The translations under genes and the position numbers were made by a program. This document shows positions 53,447 to 63,010 of a stretch of 64,000 nucleotides of DNA, piece after piece. Each line of letters opens with the position of its first letter. Within the stretch, counting starts at the first letter, position 1. Origin of the DNA: Demequina sp. (GTDB lineage: Bacteria; Actinomycetota; Actinomycetes; Actinomycetales; Demequinaceae); NCBI GenBank assembly GCA_024707205.1, contig JANQAD010000001.1:868001-932000 (forward strand), written 5' to 3'. Under the pieces are notes generated by a model that saw nothing but the letters and a program-made list of their open reading frames with translations, ran no database searches and was not told the origin of the DNA.

Positions 53447-54415
53447 TTACTTGGTGACGATCTTCGCGCCCGTGTCCACCGCCTCGAAGGCCGAGCCGGG
53501 GATCTTCTTGAGGTCGTTCAGATGCGCGTCGTTCCAGCGCGTGTCGTGCGTGCCGCTCACGTACCAGTTGGAGCCGTTATCGGCGACGATCATGCCGTAC
53601 TTCTTGAGGGCGGCGCAGATGACCTGCACCTCCTTGGAGTACTTGGCGCAGCTGTACGAGGCCTTGAGGCGGAAGCGGGCTCCCATGGGCGGCAGGTTCG
53701 CGTTGGTCGAGGAGCTCGCGAAGTGCCGCGCCGGCGCGATGTAGCCCTTCTGCGTCTTGGAGACCGTGAAGCGAAGGGCGTGCTTGATGACCCCGGCCTT
53801 GACCTCGTCATAGCGAACGAGGCCCGGGAAGATCGGCAGTCCGGCGGCATCCGCGGAGGTCCAGCCCGCCGGCCGCAGCTTGTTGGACTTCAGGTTGAAG
53901 ACCGCCCCAGAGCCCGCCTTCCATGACGTGCCGCCATTGACCGGCTTGGCGTTCCACAGCTCGTACAGGGTGCACGTGGACGTGTTGATGACGATCACGT
54001 GCCGATCGCCCGTGCTCTTGGAGCCGCCCTCGATCGGGGCGTTCTTCGGGATGGGATACGGGCCCTTGTCGGACTCCGACTTGTACTGGAACGTGACCGG
54101 CACCTTGGCCGTGGCGTTCGTGACGGTGATGTACGGGATGCCGATGGGTGCGCCGTCCCACGAGGTCCCGAAGTCGGGATGCAGGTGGCCGCTCGTGCCG
54201 ATGCTCTTCACCCATGCGGCGGACTTCTTGTGCACCTTGGCCTTGGAGATGTCCTTGTTCCACGCGTTGTCCTTGGGGAACACAGGGCAGCTGCCGAGCG
54301 TGGTCCGGACCGCGGCGACCCCGGGACTCGCGGCCGCGGACGAGGCCGCGCCGGCGGCCACCGCAAGCCCCGCCGCGAGCGCCAGCGCCATCGCAGCCGC
54401 CACCGTACGTCGCAT
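53447..54415 (-). CDS. Secreted conserved protein of unknown function
   Basis: 322 residues with a signal peptide ending near SSAAASPG. The mature protein has well-ordered stretches: CPVFPKDNAWNKDIS, GIPYITVTN, KGPYPIPKNAPIEGG, DRHVIVINTSTCTLYELW, RPAGWTSADAAGLPIFPGLV and MGARFRLKASYSCAKYS. Four Cys may form disulphides. I recall similar sequences in other actinobacteria but know no function; an extracellular hydrolase or binding protein is a guess. TAGGCT is 6 nt before the ATG (leaderless). Confidence 0.65.
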   Translation of the reverse strand: MRRTVAAAMALALAAGLAVAAGAASSAAASPGVAAVRTTLGSCPVFPKDNAWNKDISKAKVHKKSAAWVKSIGTSGHLHPDFGTSWDGAPIGIPYITVTNATAKVPVTFQYKSESDKGPYPIPKNAPIEGGSKSTGDRHVIVINTSTCTLYELWNAKPVNGGTSWKAGSGAVFNLKSNKLRPAGWTSADAAGLPIFPGLVRYDEVKAGVIKHALRFTVSKTQKGYIAPARHFASSSTNANLPPMGARFRLKASYSCAKYSKEVQVICAALKKYGMIVADNGSNWYVSGTHDTRWNDAHLNDLKKIPGSAFEAVDTGAKIVTK

Positions 54416-54476
54416 GCGGGGAGCCTAGCCGCGCCGCCACCGGCAGGGGACGCAAAGGTGACAAACGCCTCACGGC

Positions 54477-54503
54477 GGCAGCGCGGGCGCCGGGCGCGCT
54501 GCC
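54477..54503. terminator. GC-rich hairpin between divergent genes
   Basis: GGCAGCGCG and CGCGCTGCC form a 9-bp stem with a 9-nt loop. It lies between divergent promoters, so it may be regulatory rather than a terminator. Confidence 0.3.
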
Positions 54504-54540
54504 GTGGTGGCGGCCGCTGATTGCCCATACCCTCTGAACT

Positions 54541-54873
54541 GTGGATGCCCGACGCCGTGCCTGGGGGCCCCTCGCCCTCGCCGTGGTCTCCGGTTGCCTC
54601 TTGGCGTGGGGCGCCTTCGCGCTCCTCCAGTACACCGACGACGAGGACCTGGGTATGTTCTGGGTCCGGCTCGCGGTGGGAGCAGTCGTGGCGAGCGCCA
54701 CCGTGTGGGCCGCGTGGCGAGAGCACTGGTTGGCCGCAACCTTCCTCGCCCTAGCGTGCTGCATCACCCCCGTTGGGCAGGGCTGGACCTGGGTGCAGCT
54801 GCTGTACATCGGTCTCGCCGTCTGGGCGCTCGTGAAGTTCCTCGCGGGCATCATGAGCGGACGCACCGCTTAG
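54541..54873 (+). CDS. Small multi-pass membrane protein
   Basis: 110 residues with four hydrophobic segments (about 9-28, 40-58, 64-80 and 86-104). GTG start with TACCCT 7 nt upstream (leaderless). No family recognised. Confidence 0.6.
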   Translation: MDARRRAWGPLALAVVSGCLLAWGAFALLQYTDDEDLGMFWVRLAVGAVVASATVWAAWREHWLAATFLALACCITPVGQGWTWVQLLYIGLAVWALVKFLAGIMSGRTA

Positions 54874-54973
54874 GTGTTGTTGGTGAGTCCCATGGACTCC
54901 TGAGTCCGCACGCATCTTTGCGCCACGAGCGAAGTTGGATCCCTGCGCGAGTCGCCATGGATTGACTTGACCC

Positions 54974-55936
54974 ATGAGACGCGTACTGGTTCTGGGTGGG
55001 ACGGGCTGGCTGGGTCAGAGGATCGCCGCGGCGGCCGTCGCCGAGGGCGCCGAGGTGGTGTGCCTCGCGCGCGGCGAGTCGGGAGCCGTGCCAGCCGGCG
55101 CGCGCCTGATTGCGGCGGATCGCCGCGAACCCGGCGCCTACGCGGAGGTCACGGGCGAATGGGACGAGGTCATTGAGATCGCCTACTCGCCCGAACTCGT
55201 GGAGCCTGCGCTTGCGGCGCTCGCGCCAAGCGCGGCCCACTGGACATTGATCTCCACCATCTCGGTCTACGCGACGGATGATGAACCGAACGCCGACGAG
55301 TCGGCCGCCCTGGTGGAGCCCGCGGATCCCTCTGCTTACGCAGATGCCAAGGTTATGGCGGAGCACGCTAGCACCCGCCATGTGGGAGATCGGCTGCTGC
55401 TCGCACGGGCCGGACTCATCGTCGGGCCTGGGGATGGGAGCGATAGGTTCGGCTACTGGCCCGCCCGGCTAGCCCGCGGCGGAGAAGTCATCGTGCCCAC
55501 CACGGGCGGCCGTCACGTGCAGGTCATCGATGTCGACGACCTCGCCGCGTGGATCGAACGGGCGGGCCGCGGGCATGCCGTCGGCGCAGTCAATGCCGTT
55601 GGCGACAGCCGCACCATGAGCGAGTTCTTTGCGGCGGCCGTCGACATCACCGGGTTCGACGGCGAACTGGTCGAGGTTGACGACGACACCCTGGTGGCAC
55701 ACGACGTCCACTACTGGGCGGGGCCGCGGTCCCTTCCGCTGTGGCTGCCTGCCGACGCCACTGGATTCGCTCGACGCTCCAACGCGGCCTTCTACGCAGC
55801 GGGCGGCATCTTGCGGCCGCTCTCCGAGACCCTCGCCCGCACCCTCACGGACGAACGCGCGAGGGGACTGGGACGCCCACGTCGGGCTGGCCTCGCCGCG
55901 GACGAGGAGGCAGAGATCCTGGCCGCGCGGGCATGA
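54974..55936 (+). CDS. NAD-dependent epimerase/dehydratase family protein
   Basis: 320 residues, extended SDR-like. N-terminal VLVLGGTGWLGQRIA is the NAD(P)-binding motif; WTLISTISVYATDDE and SAYADAKVMAEHA hold the Ser and the YxxxK-like site (YADAK). It probably alters a nucleotide sugar or a small alcohol/ketone. ATG at 54974; no clear ribosome site. Confidence 0.85.
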   Translation: MRRVLVLGGTGWLGQRIAAAAVAEGAEVVCLARGESGAVPAGARLIAADRREPGAYAEVTGEWDEVIEIAYSPELVEPALAALAPSAAHWTLISTISVYATDDEPNADESAALVEPADPSAYADAKVMAEHASTRHVGDRLLLARAGLIVGPGDGSDRFGYWPARLARGGEVIVPTTGGRHVQVIDVDDLAAWIERAGRGHAVGAVNAVGDSRTMSEFFAAAVDITGFDGELVEVDDDTLVAHDVHYWAGPRSLPLWLPADATGFARRSNAAFYAAGGILRPLSETLARTLTDERARGLGRPRRAGLAADEEAEILAARA

Positions 55937-55953
55937 TGAGCGGGCGCGCCGCC

Positions 55954-56580
55954 CTAACCGTCGTTCGTGACCACCACGTTCGCCCTGCTGGCAGGGGAGC
56001 GCTCGGCGACGTAGATGTCGTAGGCGTCGAAATACCTGGAGTGATAGGGGTCGTCTGGATCCGCGGGGGCGCCGTCTCGCGCCACCTGGCGCAACGCGGA
56101 CACCGCGCGCGAGGCCTCAACGAGGATCACCCAGTCCCACAGCCCGTCCAGTTCCGGCCGCTGCAGGAACGAGCCGTCCACTACCAGGGTGGTCTCGTCG
56201 CCAAGGCGAGCGACCGGCTCATCGGTGAGCACAGCGTCGGACTCAAGGTCATGGTGCCGCAATTGCACGAGCCGCGAGCCGCCTGGGCCGAGCGGCCGCA
56301 GCAGCTTGGCCGCGAGCGCCTCGTAGTCGTACGCGTCCTCAAAGTACCCGCGCGCGGAGCCGCGGCCCTGACGGTAACGGTGGTCGCGCTGGTGGTGGAA
56401 GTCGTCTCCCGAAGCCTCAACGACCTCTCGACCGGCCGCGCGCAACTCCTGCGAAACCAGACCCCGCAGCGTCGTCTTGCCGGCGCCCGTCATGCCATCG
56501 ATAGCCACCCGCATGGGATGGCCGTCGGCCACGGGGATGCCGGCGGCGAGTTCCGCGGCCAGATCGCGCAAGCCGCTCAT
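55954..56580 (-). CDS. Uridine kinase-like P-loop protein
   Basis: 208 residues. Walker A is [15 protein letters not shown], and [20 protein letters not shown] resembles the uridine kinase substrate region (DDFH). [20 protein letters not shown] is the Walker B area. It may phosphorylate a nucleoside or pantothenate-like compound. ATG overlaps the purQ stop, so it follows purS-purQ in one operon. Confidence 0.8.
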   Translation of the reverse strand: MSGLRDLAAELAAGIPVADGHPMRVAIDGMTGAGKTTLRGLVSQELRAAGREVVEASGDDFHHQRDHRYRQGRGSARGYFEDAYDYEALAAKLLRPLGPGGSRLVQLRHHDLESDAVLTDEPVARLGDETTLVVDGSFLQRPELDGLWDWVILVEASRAVSALRQVARDGAPADPDDPYHSRYFDAYDIYVAERSPASRANVVVTNDG

Positions 56581-57281
56581 GCGTTCGCGAGCAGTCCCTT
56601 GATCGCGGACGTGAAGAACCCGAGCCCGTCCGTGCCCGTGCGGCCCGCGTCCACAGAGTCCGGCCCGAAGCCCGGCTCCGTCGCGTGCTCAGGGTGCGGC
56701 ATGAGGCCAACCACATTGCCGCGCTCGTTCGTGATGCCCGCGATATCGCGGCGCGAGCCGTTGGGGTTGAAGCCCACGTAGCGGAACGCAACGCGGCCCT
56801 CGGCCTCGAGCTCGTCCAGGGTCCGCGAATCCGCGACGTACTGGCCATCCTGGTTCTTGAGCGGGATCGTGATCTCCTCGCCCTGGCGGTACTCGCTGGT
56901 CCAGGCCGTGTCCGCGTTCTCGATCCGCAGGGTCTGATCGCGGCAGATGAAGTGCAGGTGCTCGTTCTTGATCATCGAGCCCGGAAGCAGGTGCACCTCG
57001 GTGAGCACCTGGAAGCCATTGCAGATGCCGAGCACCGGAAGTCCGCCATTCGCGGCGTCGACGATCGTGTCCATGATGGGCGCGAACCGCGCGATGGCCC
57101 CCGCGCGCAGGTAGTCGCCGTAAGAGAAGCCCCCGGGGAGAACCACCGCGTCCACATCGTGCAGCGACGGGTCCGCGTGGAACAGCGACACGGCCTCGCC
57201 GCCCGCGAGCCGCACGGCCCGCAGCGCGTCCCGGTCATCGAGAGACCCGGGGAACGTCACCACCCCGATGCGGGCCGTCAC
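56577..57281 (-). CDS. purQ: Phosphoribosylformylglycinamidine synthase subunit PurQ
   Basis: 234 residues, the glutaminase that feeds ammonia to PurL. Catalytic Cys is in [10 protein letters not shown], and the His/Glu partners in [28 protein letters not shown] is the conserved start. GTG start overlaps the purS stop. PurL is encoded at 14-16 kb, so the complex is assembled from distant genes. Confidence 0.97.
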   Translation of the reverse strand: MTARIGVVTFPGSLDDRDALRAVRLAGGEAVSLFHADPSLHDVDAVVLPGGFSYGDYLRAGAIARFAPIMDTIVDAANGGLPVLGICNGFQVLTEVHLLPGSMIKNEHLHFICRDQTLRIENADTAWTSEYRQGEEITIPLKNQDGQYVADSRTLDELEAEGRVAFRYVGFNPNGSRRDIAGITNERGNVVGLMPHPEHATEPGFGPDSVDAGRTGTDGLGFFTSAIKGLLANA

Positions 57282-57523
57282 AGGACGGTCACCTCAACGA
57301 CGTCCTCGATCACCGGATTGGAGAGGACCTGCGAAGCCGCCTCGCGCACCTTCTCAAGCACAGCGTCGGTCACCTCGCCGTCAACGGTGAGCTCAAAGCG
57401 CTTGCCCTGGCGGGCGGACTCGATGCCGCCGAAGCCGAGGCGAGCCAGCGCCGACCCAACGGCCTTGCCTTGGGGGTCCAGAATCTCGGGCTTGGGCATG
57501 ACGTGAACGAGGATCGTGGCCAT
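57278..57523 (-). CDS. purS: Phosphoribosylformylglycinamidine synthase subunit PurS
   Basis: 81 residues, the small linker subunit of the FGAM synthase complex. [20 protein letters not shown] and the ending [16 protein letters not shown] are typical. TAGACT lies 6 nt before the ATG, so purS-purQ-kinase is probably read from a leaderless mRNA. Confidence 0.95.
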   Translation of the reverse strand: MATILVHVMPKPEILDPQGKAVGSALARLGFGGIESARQGKRFELTVDGEVTDAVLEKVREAASQVLSNPVIEDVVEVTVL

Positions 57524-57532
57524 GCGGGAAGT

Positions 57533-57865
57533 CTACCGGGAGCCCCCGCACGCCTTTTCGAAGTTCGCCGGGTCCGTCGTAAGCTGCCCACGGAATGCCC
57601 CGCCCATCGAGTCCCAGCGGGCAGTGCCGTTCGAGTACTCCGTGAACGTGCCCTGCCCATCGCCAGGGGTGATGCGGTCCTCCGAGCCCTTCGTCACCGC
57701 ATCCACGTCCGCGGGATACCAAGACGCCCCGTCAATCACGAGAGGCCCGTCGCCACAGCCCGGCACCCAGAAGATTCCGGTCTCTGTCTTCACTGGCGTC
57801 GGCGACGAACATCCTGCAAGCAGCAAAGCCGCGAGCAAGAGTGCCACCGAACCTGCCGCGCGCAT
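57533..57865 (-). CDS. Lipoprotein of unknown function 2
   Basis: 110 residues with lipobox LLAGC. The mature part has GIFWVPGCGDGPLVIDGASW and YSNGTARWDSMGG. It resembles the upstream lipoprotein in layout (a Cys-rich WY-containing module), so the pair may be diverged duplicates. ATG overlaps the upstream stop (TGATG). Confidence 0.65.
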   Translation of the reverse strand: MRAAGSVALLLAALLLAGCSSPTPVKTETGIFWVPGCGDGPLVIDGASWYPADVDAVTKGSEDRITPGDGQGTFTEYSNGTARWDSMGGAFRGQLTTDPANFEKACGGSR

Positions 57866-58296
57866 CAGCAGACCCAGTTGTAGGTGATGCGCTTGGTGGT
57901 GAGCCACGTGCCGAGGGTCAGCGAGTCGGACATCCAGTACGCGATCCCGTTGTCGTAGACGACGAGCGTCCCCACGTCGTCTCCGGGCCCGGGCGCCGCC
58001 ACCGCCGCGACGCCGCGGCCGCCGTGCGGCAGGCCAAGGGCCGACGCTGTGGGGCCATCGAAGATCGGCTCGGGCCAGTCTGTGGTCGGCTTGAAGGGGT
58101 ACCAGGTGGTGCCGTCGTGCTCGAGGAGTTCGTTGCCGCAGGCCGGGTAGTACTCGACCTGCGCGACGGTGTCAGTGGGCGTGCCCGGGCCGGATTGGCC
58201 CACCTCGACTCCGCCCGTCCCGTCCCACCCCCACAGCACCGAACAGCCCGAGAGCAGCACGGCACTTGCAGCAACACCCACCCATGCGAGCCTCAT
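57865..58296 (-). CDS. Lipoprotein of unknown function 1
   Basis: 143 residues with lipobox LLSGC. VEYYPACGNELLEHDGTTWY and GTLVVYDNGIAYWMS define the mature part; it ends in NWVC. Surface-exposed, role unknown. TACGTT lies 8 nt before the ATG, possibly leaderless. Overlaps lipoprotein 2. Confidence 0.65.
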   Translation of the reverse strand: MRLAWVGVAASAVLLSGCSVLWGWDGTGGVEVGQSGPGTPTDTVAQVEYYPACGNELLEHDGTTWYPFKPTTDWPEPIFDGPTASALGLPHGGRGVAAVAAPGPGDDVGTLVVYDNGIAYWMSDSLTLGTWLTTKRITYNWVC

Positions 58297-58349
58297 GCAA
58301 AGAGAACGTACCCGCGCGCGCGTCCGTTGGGGGCTAATACCCTTGACTG

Positions 58350-59027
58350 GTGACCTTGATCTCCTACGACCCCGACACGGTCGACGCCGCACTCGGCACG
58401 CTGCGCACCGTGCTCGAGTGGCTCGGGGTCATCGCGTTCGCGGTCTCCGGCGCCGTGGCGGCAGGCAAGAAGCGCATGGACCTCGTGGGCGCCATGGTGC
58501 TCGCGTCCGTGGTGGCCGTAGGCGGCGGGACGATGCGCGACCTGCTGCTCAACATTCCGGTGTTCTGGCTGGCAAAACCCTGGTTCATCGTCGTCTCCGC
58601 CTTCGTTGGTCTCGGCGTGGCGATCTACGCGCGCTGGCACCCGCTCGACAAGCTCACCCGCTACCGCACCGTGCAGATCTCGGACGCGGCCGGGCTCGCC
58701 GTGTTCGTGGTCGTGGGCGCGGGAATCGCGCTCGACGCCGGGGCGTCGCTGTTCGTCTCCGCGCTGCTCGGGGCGGTCACCGGCGTGGGCGGCGGCATCG
58801 TTCGCGACGTCCTGTCCGCGGAGGTGCCCGAGGTGTTCCGGAAGGGAACCCTCTACGCCACCGCGGCTCTCGCGGGGTCCGCGTCCTACGCCCTGCTGCT
58901 CTGGGCTGGGGCCACCAGGCCGGTCGTGTTCTGGGTGCCGATACTCGTGGTGCTCGTGGTGCGCCTGGGCGCGCTCAAGTTCGGCTGGGGCGTCCCGGTG
59001 ATCGGCGAGAAGTCGCGGAACGCCTAG
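58350..59027 (+). CDS. TRIC-family cation channel (UPF0126/YicG-like)
   Basis: 225 residues, seven hydrophobic segments. The two repeats carry AVSGAVAAGKKRMDLVGAMV, VGGGTMRDLLLN and GVGGGIVRDVLSAEVP, the glycine-rich GGG-RD pattern of TRIC channels. GTG start has TACCCT 6 nt upstream (leaderless). Convergent with purC, 12 bp apart. Confidence 0.87.
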   Translation: MTLISYDPDTVDAALGTLRTVLEWLGVIAFAVSGAVAAGKKRMDLVGAMVLASVVAVGGGTMRDLLLNIPVFWLAKPWFIVVSAFVGLGVAIYARWHPLDKLTRYRTVQISDAAGLAVFVVVGAGIALDAGASLFVSALLGAVTGVGGGIVRDVLSAEVPEVFRKGTLYATAALAGSASYALLLWAGATRPVVFWVPILVVLVVRLGALKFGWGVPVIGEKSRNA

Positions 59028-59039
59028 GGCCCTGTCGGT

Positions 59040-59912
59040 TCAGGACCGCGCAAGCCTGTCGTAGGCCTCAACGTAACGCTCGCGCGTGCGCTCAACCACA
59101 GCGTCGGGCAGCGGGGGCGGCGGCTCACCTGAGTTCCGGTCCCAGCCCGACGCTGGCGAGGTCAGCCAGTCCCTCACGAATTGCTTGTCATAGCTGGGCT
59201 GCGCGTGGCCGGGTTCCCACAGATCGGCGGGCCAGAAGCGGCTCGAGTCGGGCGTCAGCACCTCGTCGCCGAGGATGATCTCGCCGGTCCTGTCGCGGCC
59301 GAACTCGAACTTGGTGTCCGCGAGGATGATGCCCTTGCTGCGCGCGATCTCGTGCGCTCGCTCGTAGAGGCGCAGGGTGAGGTCGCGCAGGGTAGTCGCG
59401 TCCTCCTCGCCGATCTCGGCGACGACCTTCTCGAAGCTCACGTTCTCGTCGTGCAGGCCCAGTTCGGCCTTGGTCGCGGGCGTGAAGATGGGGCGCGGCA
59501 GTCGAGACCCGTCCACGAGTCCCGGCGGCAGCGGCACGCCGCACACGTCTCCGGTGGCGTTGTATTCCCTGAGGCCCGAGCCGGTGAGGTATCCGCGCGC
59601 CACGCACTCCACGGTGAACATGTCGAGGCGCTGGCACACCATCGCGCGCCCCTGCACCGCTTCCGGGATGGGTGCCTCGACCGTGTGGTTGGGGACGATG
59701 TCCGTGATCTGGTCGAACCACCACAGGCTGAGCGCCGTCAGAATGGCACCCTTACCAGGGATTTCGGTGGGCAGCACCCAGTCGTAGGCACTGATGCGGT
59801 CCGACGCCACCACCAGTACAACGTCGCCTCGCGGGTGGGGGGTGGTTGGCTCGTAGAGGTCGCGCACCTTGCCCGAGTAGAAGTGCTTCCAGCCCGGCAG
59901 CTCCTGTGCCAT
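59040..59912 (-). CDS. purC: Phosphoribosylaminoimidazole-succinocarboxamide synthase
   Basis: 290 residues. Joins CAIR and aspartate with ATP to make SAICAR. FYSGKVRDLYEP at the start, ASDRISAYDWVLPTEIPGKG, FTVECVARGYLTGSGLREY and LADTKFEFGRD are the family markers. The ATG overlaps the purD stop (TGATG). Confidence 0.97.
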   Translation of the reverse strand: MAQELPGWKHFYSGKVRDLYEPTTPHPRGDVVLVVASDRISAYDWVLPTEIPGKGAILTALSLWWFDQITDIVPNHTVEAPIPEAVQGRAMVCQRLDMFTVECVARGYLTGSGLREYNATGDVCGVPLPPGLVDGSRLPRPIFTPATKAELGLHDENVSFEKVVAEIGEEDATTLRDLTLRLYERAHEIARSKGIILADTKFEFGRDRTGEIILGDEVLTPDSSRFWPADLWEPGHAQPSYDKQFVRDWLTSPASGWDRNSGEPPPPLPDAVVERTRERYVEAYDRLARS

Positions 59913-61174
59913 CAGCCCACCGCCTCCGCCGCCTTCTGCGCAATGTCCGTCCGATAGTGCGAGCCTTCAAGCGAGATCGCCTCGACTCCCGCGTACGCGC
60001 GACCACGCGCAGCCGCGAGCCCGTCGCCCACACCGACAACGGAGAGCACTCGGCCGCCGGCCGACACGAGGCCGGATTCAGACTCCGCGGTCCCCGCGTG
60101 AAGCACGTGCACCCCGTCCAGGGCGTCCGCGGCCTTGATCCCCGCGATGGAGTCGCCCGTGATCGGCGCCTCCGGATAACCGTTGGAGGCGATGACAACC
60201 GTGACGGCGGCATCATCGCGCCACCTCAGAGCGGTGAGCTCGGCGAGGCGTCCCTCCGCGGCGGCGAGCAGCACCCCCGCGAGCGGCGTCTCGAGCCGTG
60301 CGAGCACCACCTGCGTCTCGGGGTCCCCAAACCGGGCGTTGAACTCGACCACGCGAACGCCCTTGGACGTCAGCGCAAGCCCGCAATAGAGCACCCCGAT
60401 GAACGGGGTGCCCCTGCTGGCCATCTCGTCCACGGTTGGCTGGGCGACGTGCTGGATGACGTCGGCGACCAGGCCAGGCGGCGCCCACGGGAGTGGGCTG
60501 TAGGCGCCCATGCCGCCGGTATTGGGGCCGTGATCCCCGTCGAAGACCCGCTTGAAGTCTTGGGCCGGCTGCAACGGCACAACGGTGGCGCCATCGCACA
60601 GGCAGAACAGGCTCACCTCTGGACCGTCGAGGTAGTCCTCGACCACGACCGTCCCGCCCGCGGCGAGGATGGCTTCCCCGTGACGCACCGCGTCGTTCAT
60701 GTCGTCGGTGACGACCACGCCCTTGCCCGCGGCGAGGCCATCGTCCTTCACCACGTGGGGCGCGCCGTACTCCTTGAGCGCGGCCGCGAGTTCGTTGATC
60801 GAGGTGCAGGTGCGGCTCGCGGCGGTGGGCACCTTCGCGGCGGCCATGACCTCCTTGGCGAAGGCCTTGGAACCCTCGAGCATCGCAGCCTTGCCCGACG
60901 GCCCAAAGACCGGGATTCCCGCGGCGCGGACAGCGTCGGCCACGCCTGCGACGAGGGGCGCCTCCGGCCCGACGATCACCAGGTCCGCGCCTAGCTGGGC
61001 AGCAAGCGCGGCCACGGCCGCGCCGTCGTTCGGGTCACCCTGGTGGAGGGTCGCCAGCTGTCCGATTCCGGGGTTGCCCGGCACCGCATGGAGCGCCGTC
61101 ACCGCCGGATCCTGACTGAGGGAGAGTGCAAGAGCATGCTCGCGCGCGCCGGATCCGACGAGGAGGATGATCAC
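59912..61174 (-). CDS. purD: Phosphoribosylamine--glycine ligase
   Basis: 420 residues, the GAR synthetase with an ATP-grasp fold. [17 protein letters not shown] starts it; [45 protein letters not shown] and [17 protein letters not shown] are conserved. GTG at 61174 is used: TAGACT lies 7 nt upstream (leaderless) and no ribosome site is seen. A longer in-frame extension is not conserved. Reads into purC. Confidence 0.96.
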   Translation of the reverse strand: MIILLVGSGAREHALALSLSQDPAVTALHAVPGNPGIGQLATLHQGDPNDGAAVAALAAQLGADLVIVGPEAPLVAGVADAVRAAGIPVFGPSGKAAMLEGSKAFAKEVMAAAKVPTAASRTCTSINELAAALKEYGAPHVVKDDGLAAGKGVVVTDDMNDAVRHGEAILAAGGTVVVEDYLDGPEVSLFCLCDGATVVPLQPAQDFKRVFDGDHGPNTGGMGAYSPLPWAPPGLVADVIQHVAQPTVDEMASRGTPFIGVLYCGLALTSKGVRVVEFNARFGDPETQVVLARLETPLAGVLLAAAEGRLAELTALRWRDDAAVTVVIASNGYPEAPITGDSIAGIKAADALDGVHVLHAGTAESESGLVSAGGRVLSVVGVGDGLAAARGRAYAGVEAISLEGSHYRTDIAQKAAEAVG

Positions 61175-61220
61175 GGGTGCGAGTCTAGTGGGGCGGCCCA
61201 TCCCGCCCTCCGCGCGCCAC

Positions 61221-61266
61221 CCGCACCGCGTGCCACACGCCAACCGCACCGCGTGCCACGCGCCAA
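61221..61266. repeat. Tandem 23-bp repeat upstream of purD
   Basis: Units 61221-61243 and 61244-61266 match at 22 of 23 positions; both start CCGCACCGCGTGCCAC. They lie in the 229-bp spacer between purD and the divergent regulator. No gene is seen there. Confidence 0.65.
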
Positions 61267-61403
61267 CCAACTCGCGCTCCGGCGCATTTTTGCTTTTCGC
61301 GGAAATGGGCGAAGTTCTCCACAGTTTCGCCAACGCCACCACGCACGCACGCACAATCTCGGTACTTTCGGAAGTCCGGAAATGTGTAGACAGAGGTGAC
61401 CTC

Positions 61404-61736
61404 ATGGACTGGGGCGACTACGAATATCGCGTGCGCTCCGAGATCGCCCTTCAGCACGCGGTCGACGCGCTGCGCCATCCCGTCCGCCGGTTCGTGGTGG
61501 GCATGTTGCAGGTAGGAGGCACCAATGCGGGCGACCTGCATGGCTCGATCCAGGCGAGCTTTGGGATCTCAATCCCCCGCGCCTCGCACCACCTCAACGT
61601 GCTCGCCAAAGCGAACATCGTGTCCGTGAGCCCCGACGGACCGTGGCGCTTCTATGACGTGCGGCCGGGTTCCGCCGCCGCGCTCGCCGAGTGGCTCGAC
61701 GACACCGGCCTCAGCGCGAATGCAACAGGTCGTTGA
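61404..61736 (+). CDS. ArsR-like winged-helix regulator
   Basis: 110 residues. [20 protein letters not shown] and [20 protein letters not shown] give the winged helix-turn-helix of ArsR-like proteins. GAGG precedes the ATG. Divergent from purD and overlapping the 3' end of purA by 26 bp. Ligand and targets unknown. Confidence 0.78.
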   Translation: MDWGDYEYRVRSEIALQHAVDALRHPVRRFVVGMLQVGGTNAGDLHGSIQASFGISIPRASHHLNVLAKANIVSVSPDGPWRFYDVRPGSAAALAEWLDDTGLSANATGR

Positions 61737-63003
61737 TCTGGATGATCTCGTCGCGGCCGGGACCCACTCCAATGGTGGAGATGCGGCAGTCGCTGAGCTC
61801 CTCGACGGCGGAGACATAGTCGCGCGCGTTCGCGGGCAGGTCTGAGAGCGAGCGGGCGCGAGAGATGTCCTCGTCCCAGCCGGGGAACGTCTCGAACACC
61901 GGCATAGCAGCCGCGAATGCGCCTTGGTCCAGGGGAAGGTCCTGGTAGCGCACCCCATCAACGTCGTACGCGACGCACACCGGGATCTCCTGGATCCCCG
62001 TCAGCACGTCCAGCTTGGTGAGGACGATGTCGGTGAGGCCGTTGACGCGCGACGCGTAACGGGTGATGACCGAGTCATACCAGCCACAGCGTCGGGGCCG
62101 CCCAGTGGTGGTGCCGAACTCGAAACCGACGTCGCGAAGCCGGTCGCCCCACTTGTCCAGCAGCTCCGTGGGGAACGGGCCCTCGCCAACGCGAGTGGTG
62201 TACGCCTTGGCGATGCCGATGACGGAGTCGATCTTGGTGGGCCCGACGCCGGAGCCGGTGCACGCCCCGCCTGCCGTGGCGTTCGACGAGGTCACGAACG
62301 GGTAGGTGCCGTGGTCAACGTCGAGCATCGTGGCCTGACCGCCCTCGAAGAGCACCGTCCCGCCAGCGTCGAGCGCTTCGTTGAGCACGAGCGAGGTGTC
62401 CGTCACCATCGGCTCGAGCCGGTCGCGATAGGCGAGCAGCTCGTCGGTCACCTCGTCGACGGTGATCGCGCGCCGGTTGTAGACCTTGACGAGCAGGTGG
62501 TTCTTGGCGACCAGGGCGCCCTCGATCTTGTCGCGAAGCACCTGCTCGTCGAACAGGTCGCCCACCCGGATGCCGAGCCGACTGATCTTGTCCGCGTACG
62601 CCGGGCCGATCCCGCGGCCGGTGGTGCCGATCTTGCGCTTGCCGAGGAAGCGCTCGGTGACGTTGTCGAGCGTGCGCGCGTACGGGGTGATGACGTGCGC
62701 GGCATTCGAGATGAGCAGCGCGGACGGGTCCACGCCCCGCTCGAACAGCCCGTCGATCTCCTGGAACAGCACCCGCAGGTCAACGACCACGCCGTTGCCG
62801 ATGACCGGCGTCACGCCGGGCGTGAGAATCCCCGAAGGGAGCAGGTGCAAGGCGAACTTCTGGTCGCCGATGACGACCGTGTGGCCGGCGTTGTTGCCGC
62901 CGTTGAACTTCACCACGTAGTCGACGCGCGACCCAAGCAGGTCCGTCGCCTTGCCCTTGCCTTCGTCACCCCACTGGGCGCCGACGATCACCGCGCCCGG
63001 CAT
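61711..63003 (-). CDS. purA: Adenylosuccinate synthetase
   Basis: 430 residues. Uses GTP to join IMP and aspartate, first step to AMP. Signature [17 protein letters not shown], then [28 protein letters not shown] and [20 protein letters not shown]. Starts 8 bp after the stop of the aldolase gene on the same strand, so the two are probably co-transcribed. Confidence 0.97.
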   Translation of the reverse strand: MPGAVIVGAQWGDEGKGKATDLLGSRVDYVVKFNGGNNAGHTVVIGDQKFALHLLPSGILTPGVTPVIGNGVVVDLRVLFQEIDGLFERGVDPSALLISNAAHVITPYARTLDNVTERFLGKRKIGTTGRGIGPAYADKISRLGIRVGDLFDEQVLRDKIEGALVAKNHLLVKVYNRRAITVDEVTDELLAYRDRLEPMVTDTSLVLNEALDAGGTVLFEGGQATMLDVDHGTYPFVTSSNATAGGACTGSGVGPTKIDSVIGIAKAYTTRVGEGPFPTELLDKWGDRLRDVGFEFGTTTGRPRRCGWYDSVITRYASRVNGLTDIVLTKLDVLTGIQEIPVCVAYDVDGVRYQDLPLDQGAFAAAMPVFETFPGWDEDISRARSLSDLPANARDYVSAVEELSDCRISTIGVGPGRDEIIQINDLLHSR

Positions 63004-63010
63004 GGCGCTG

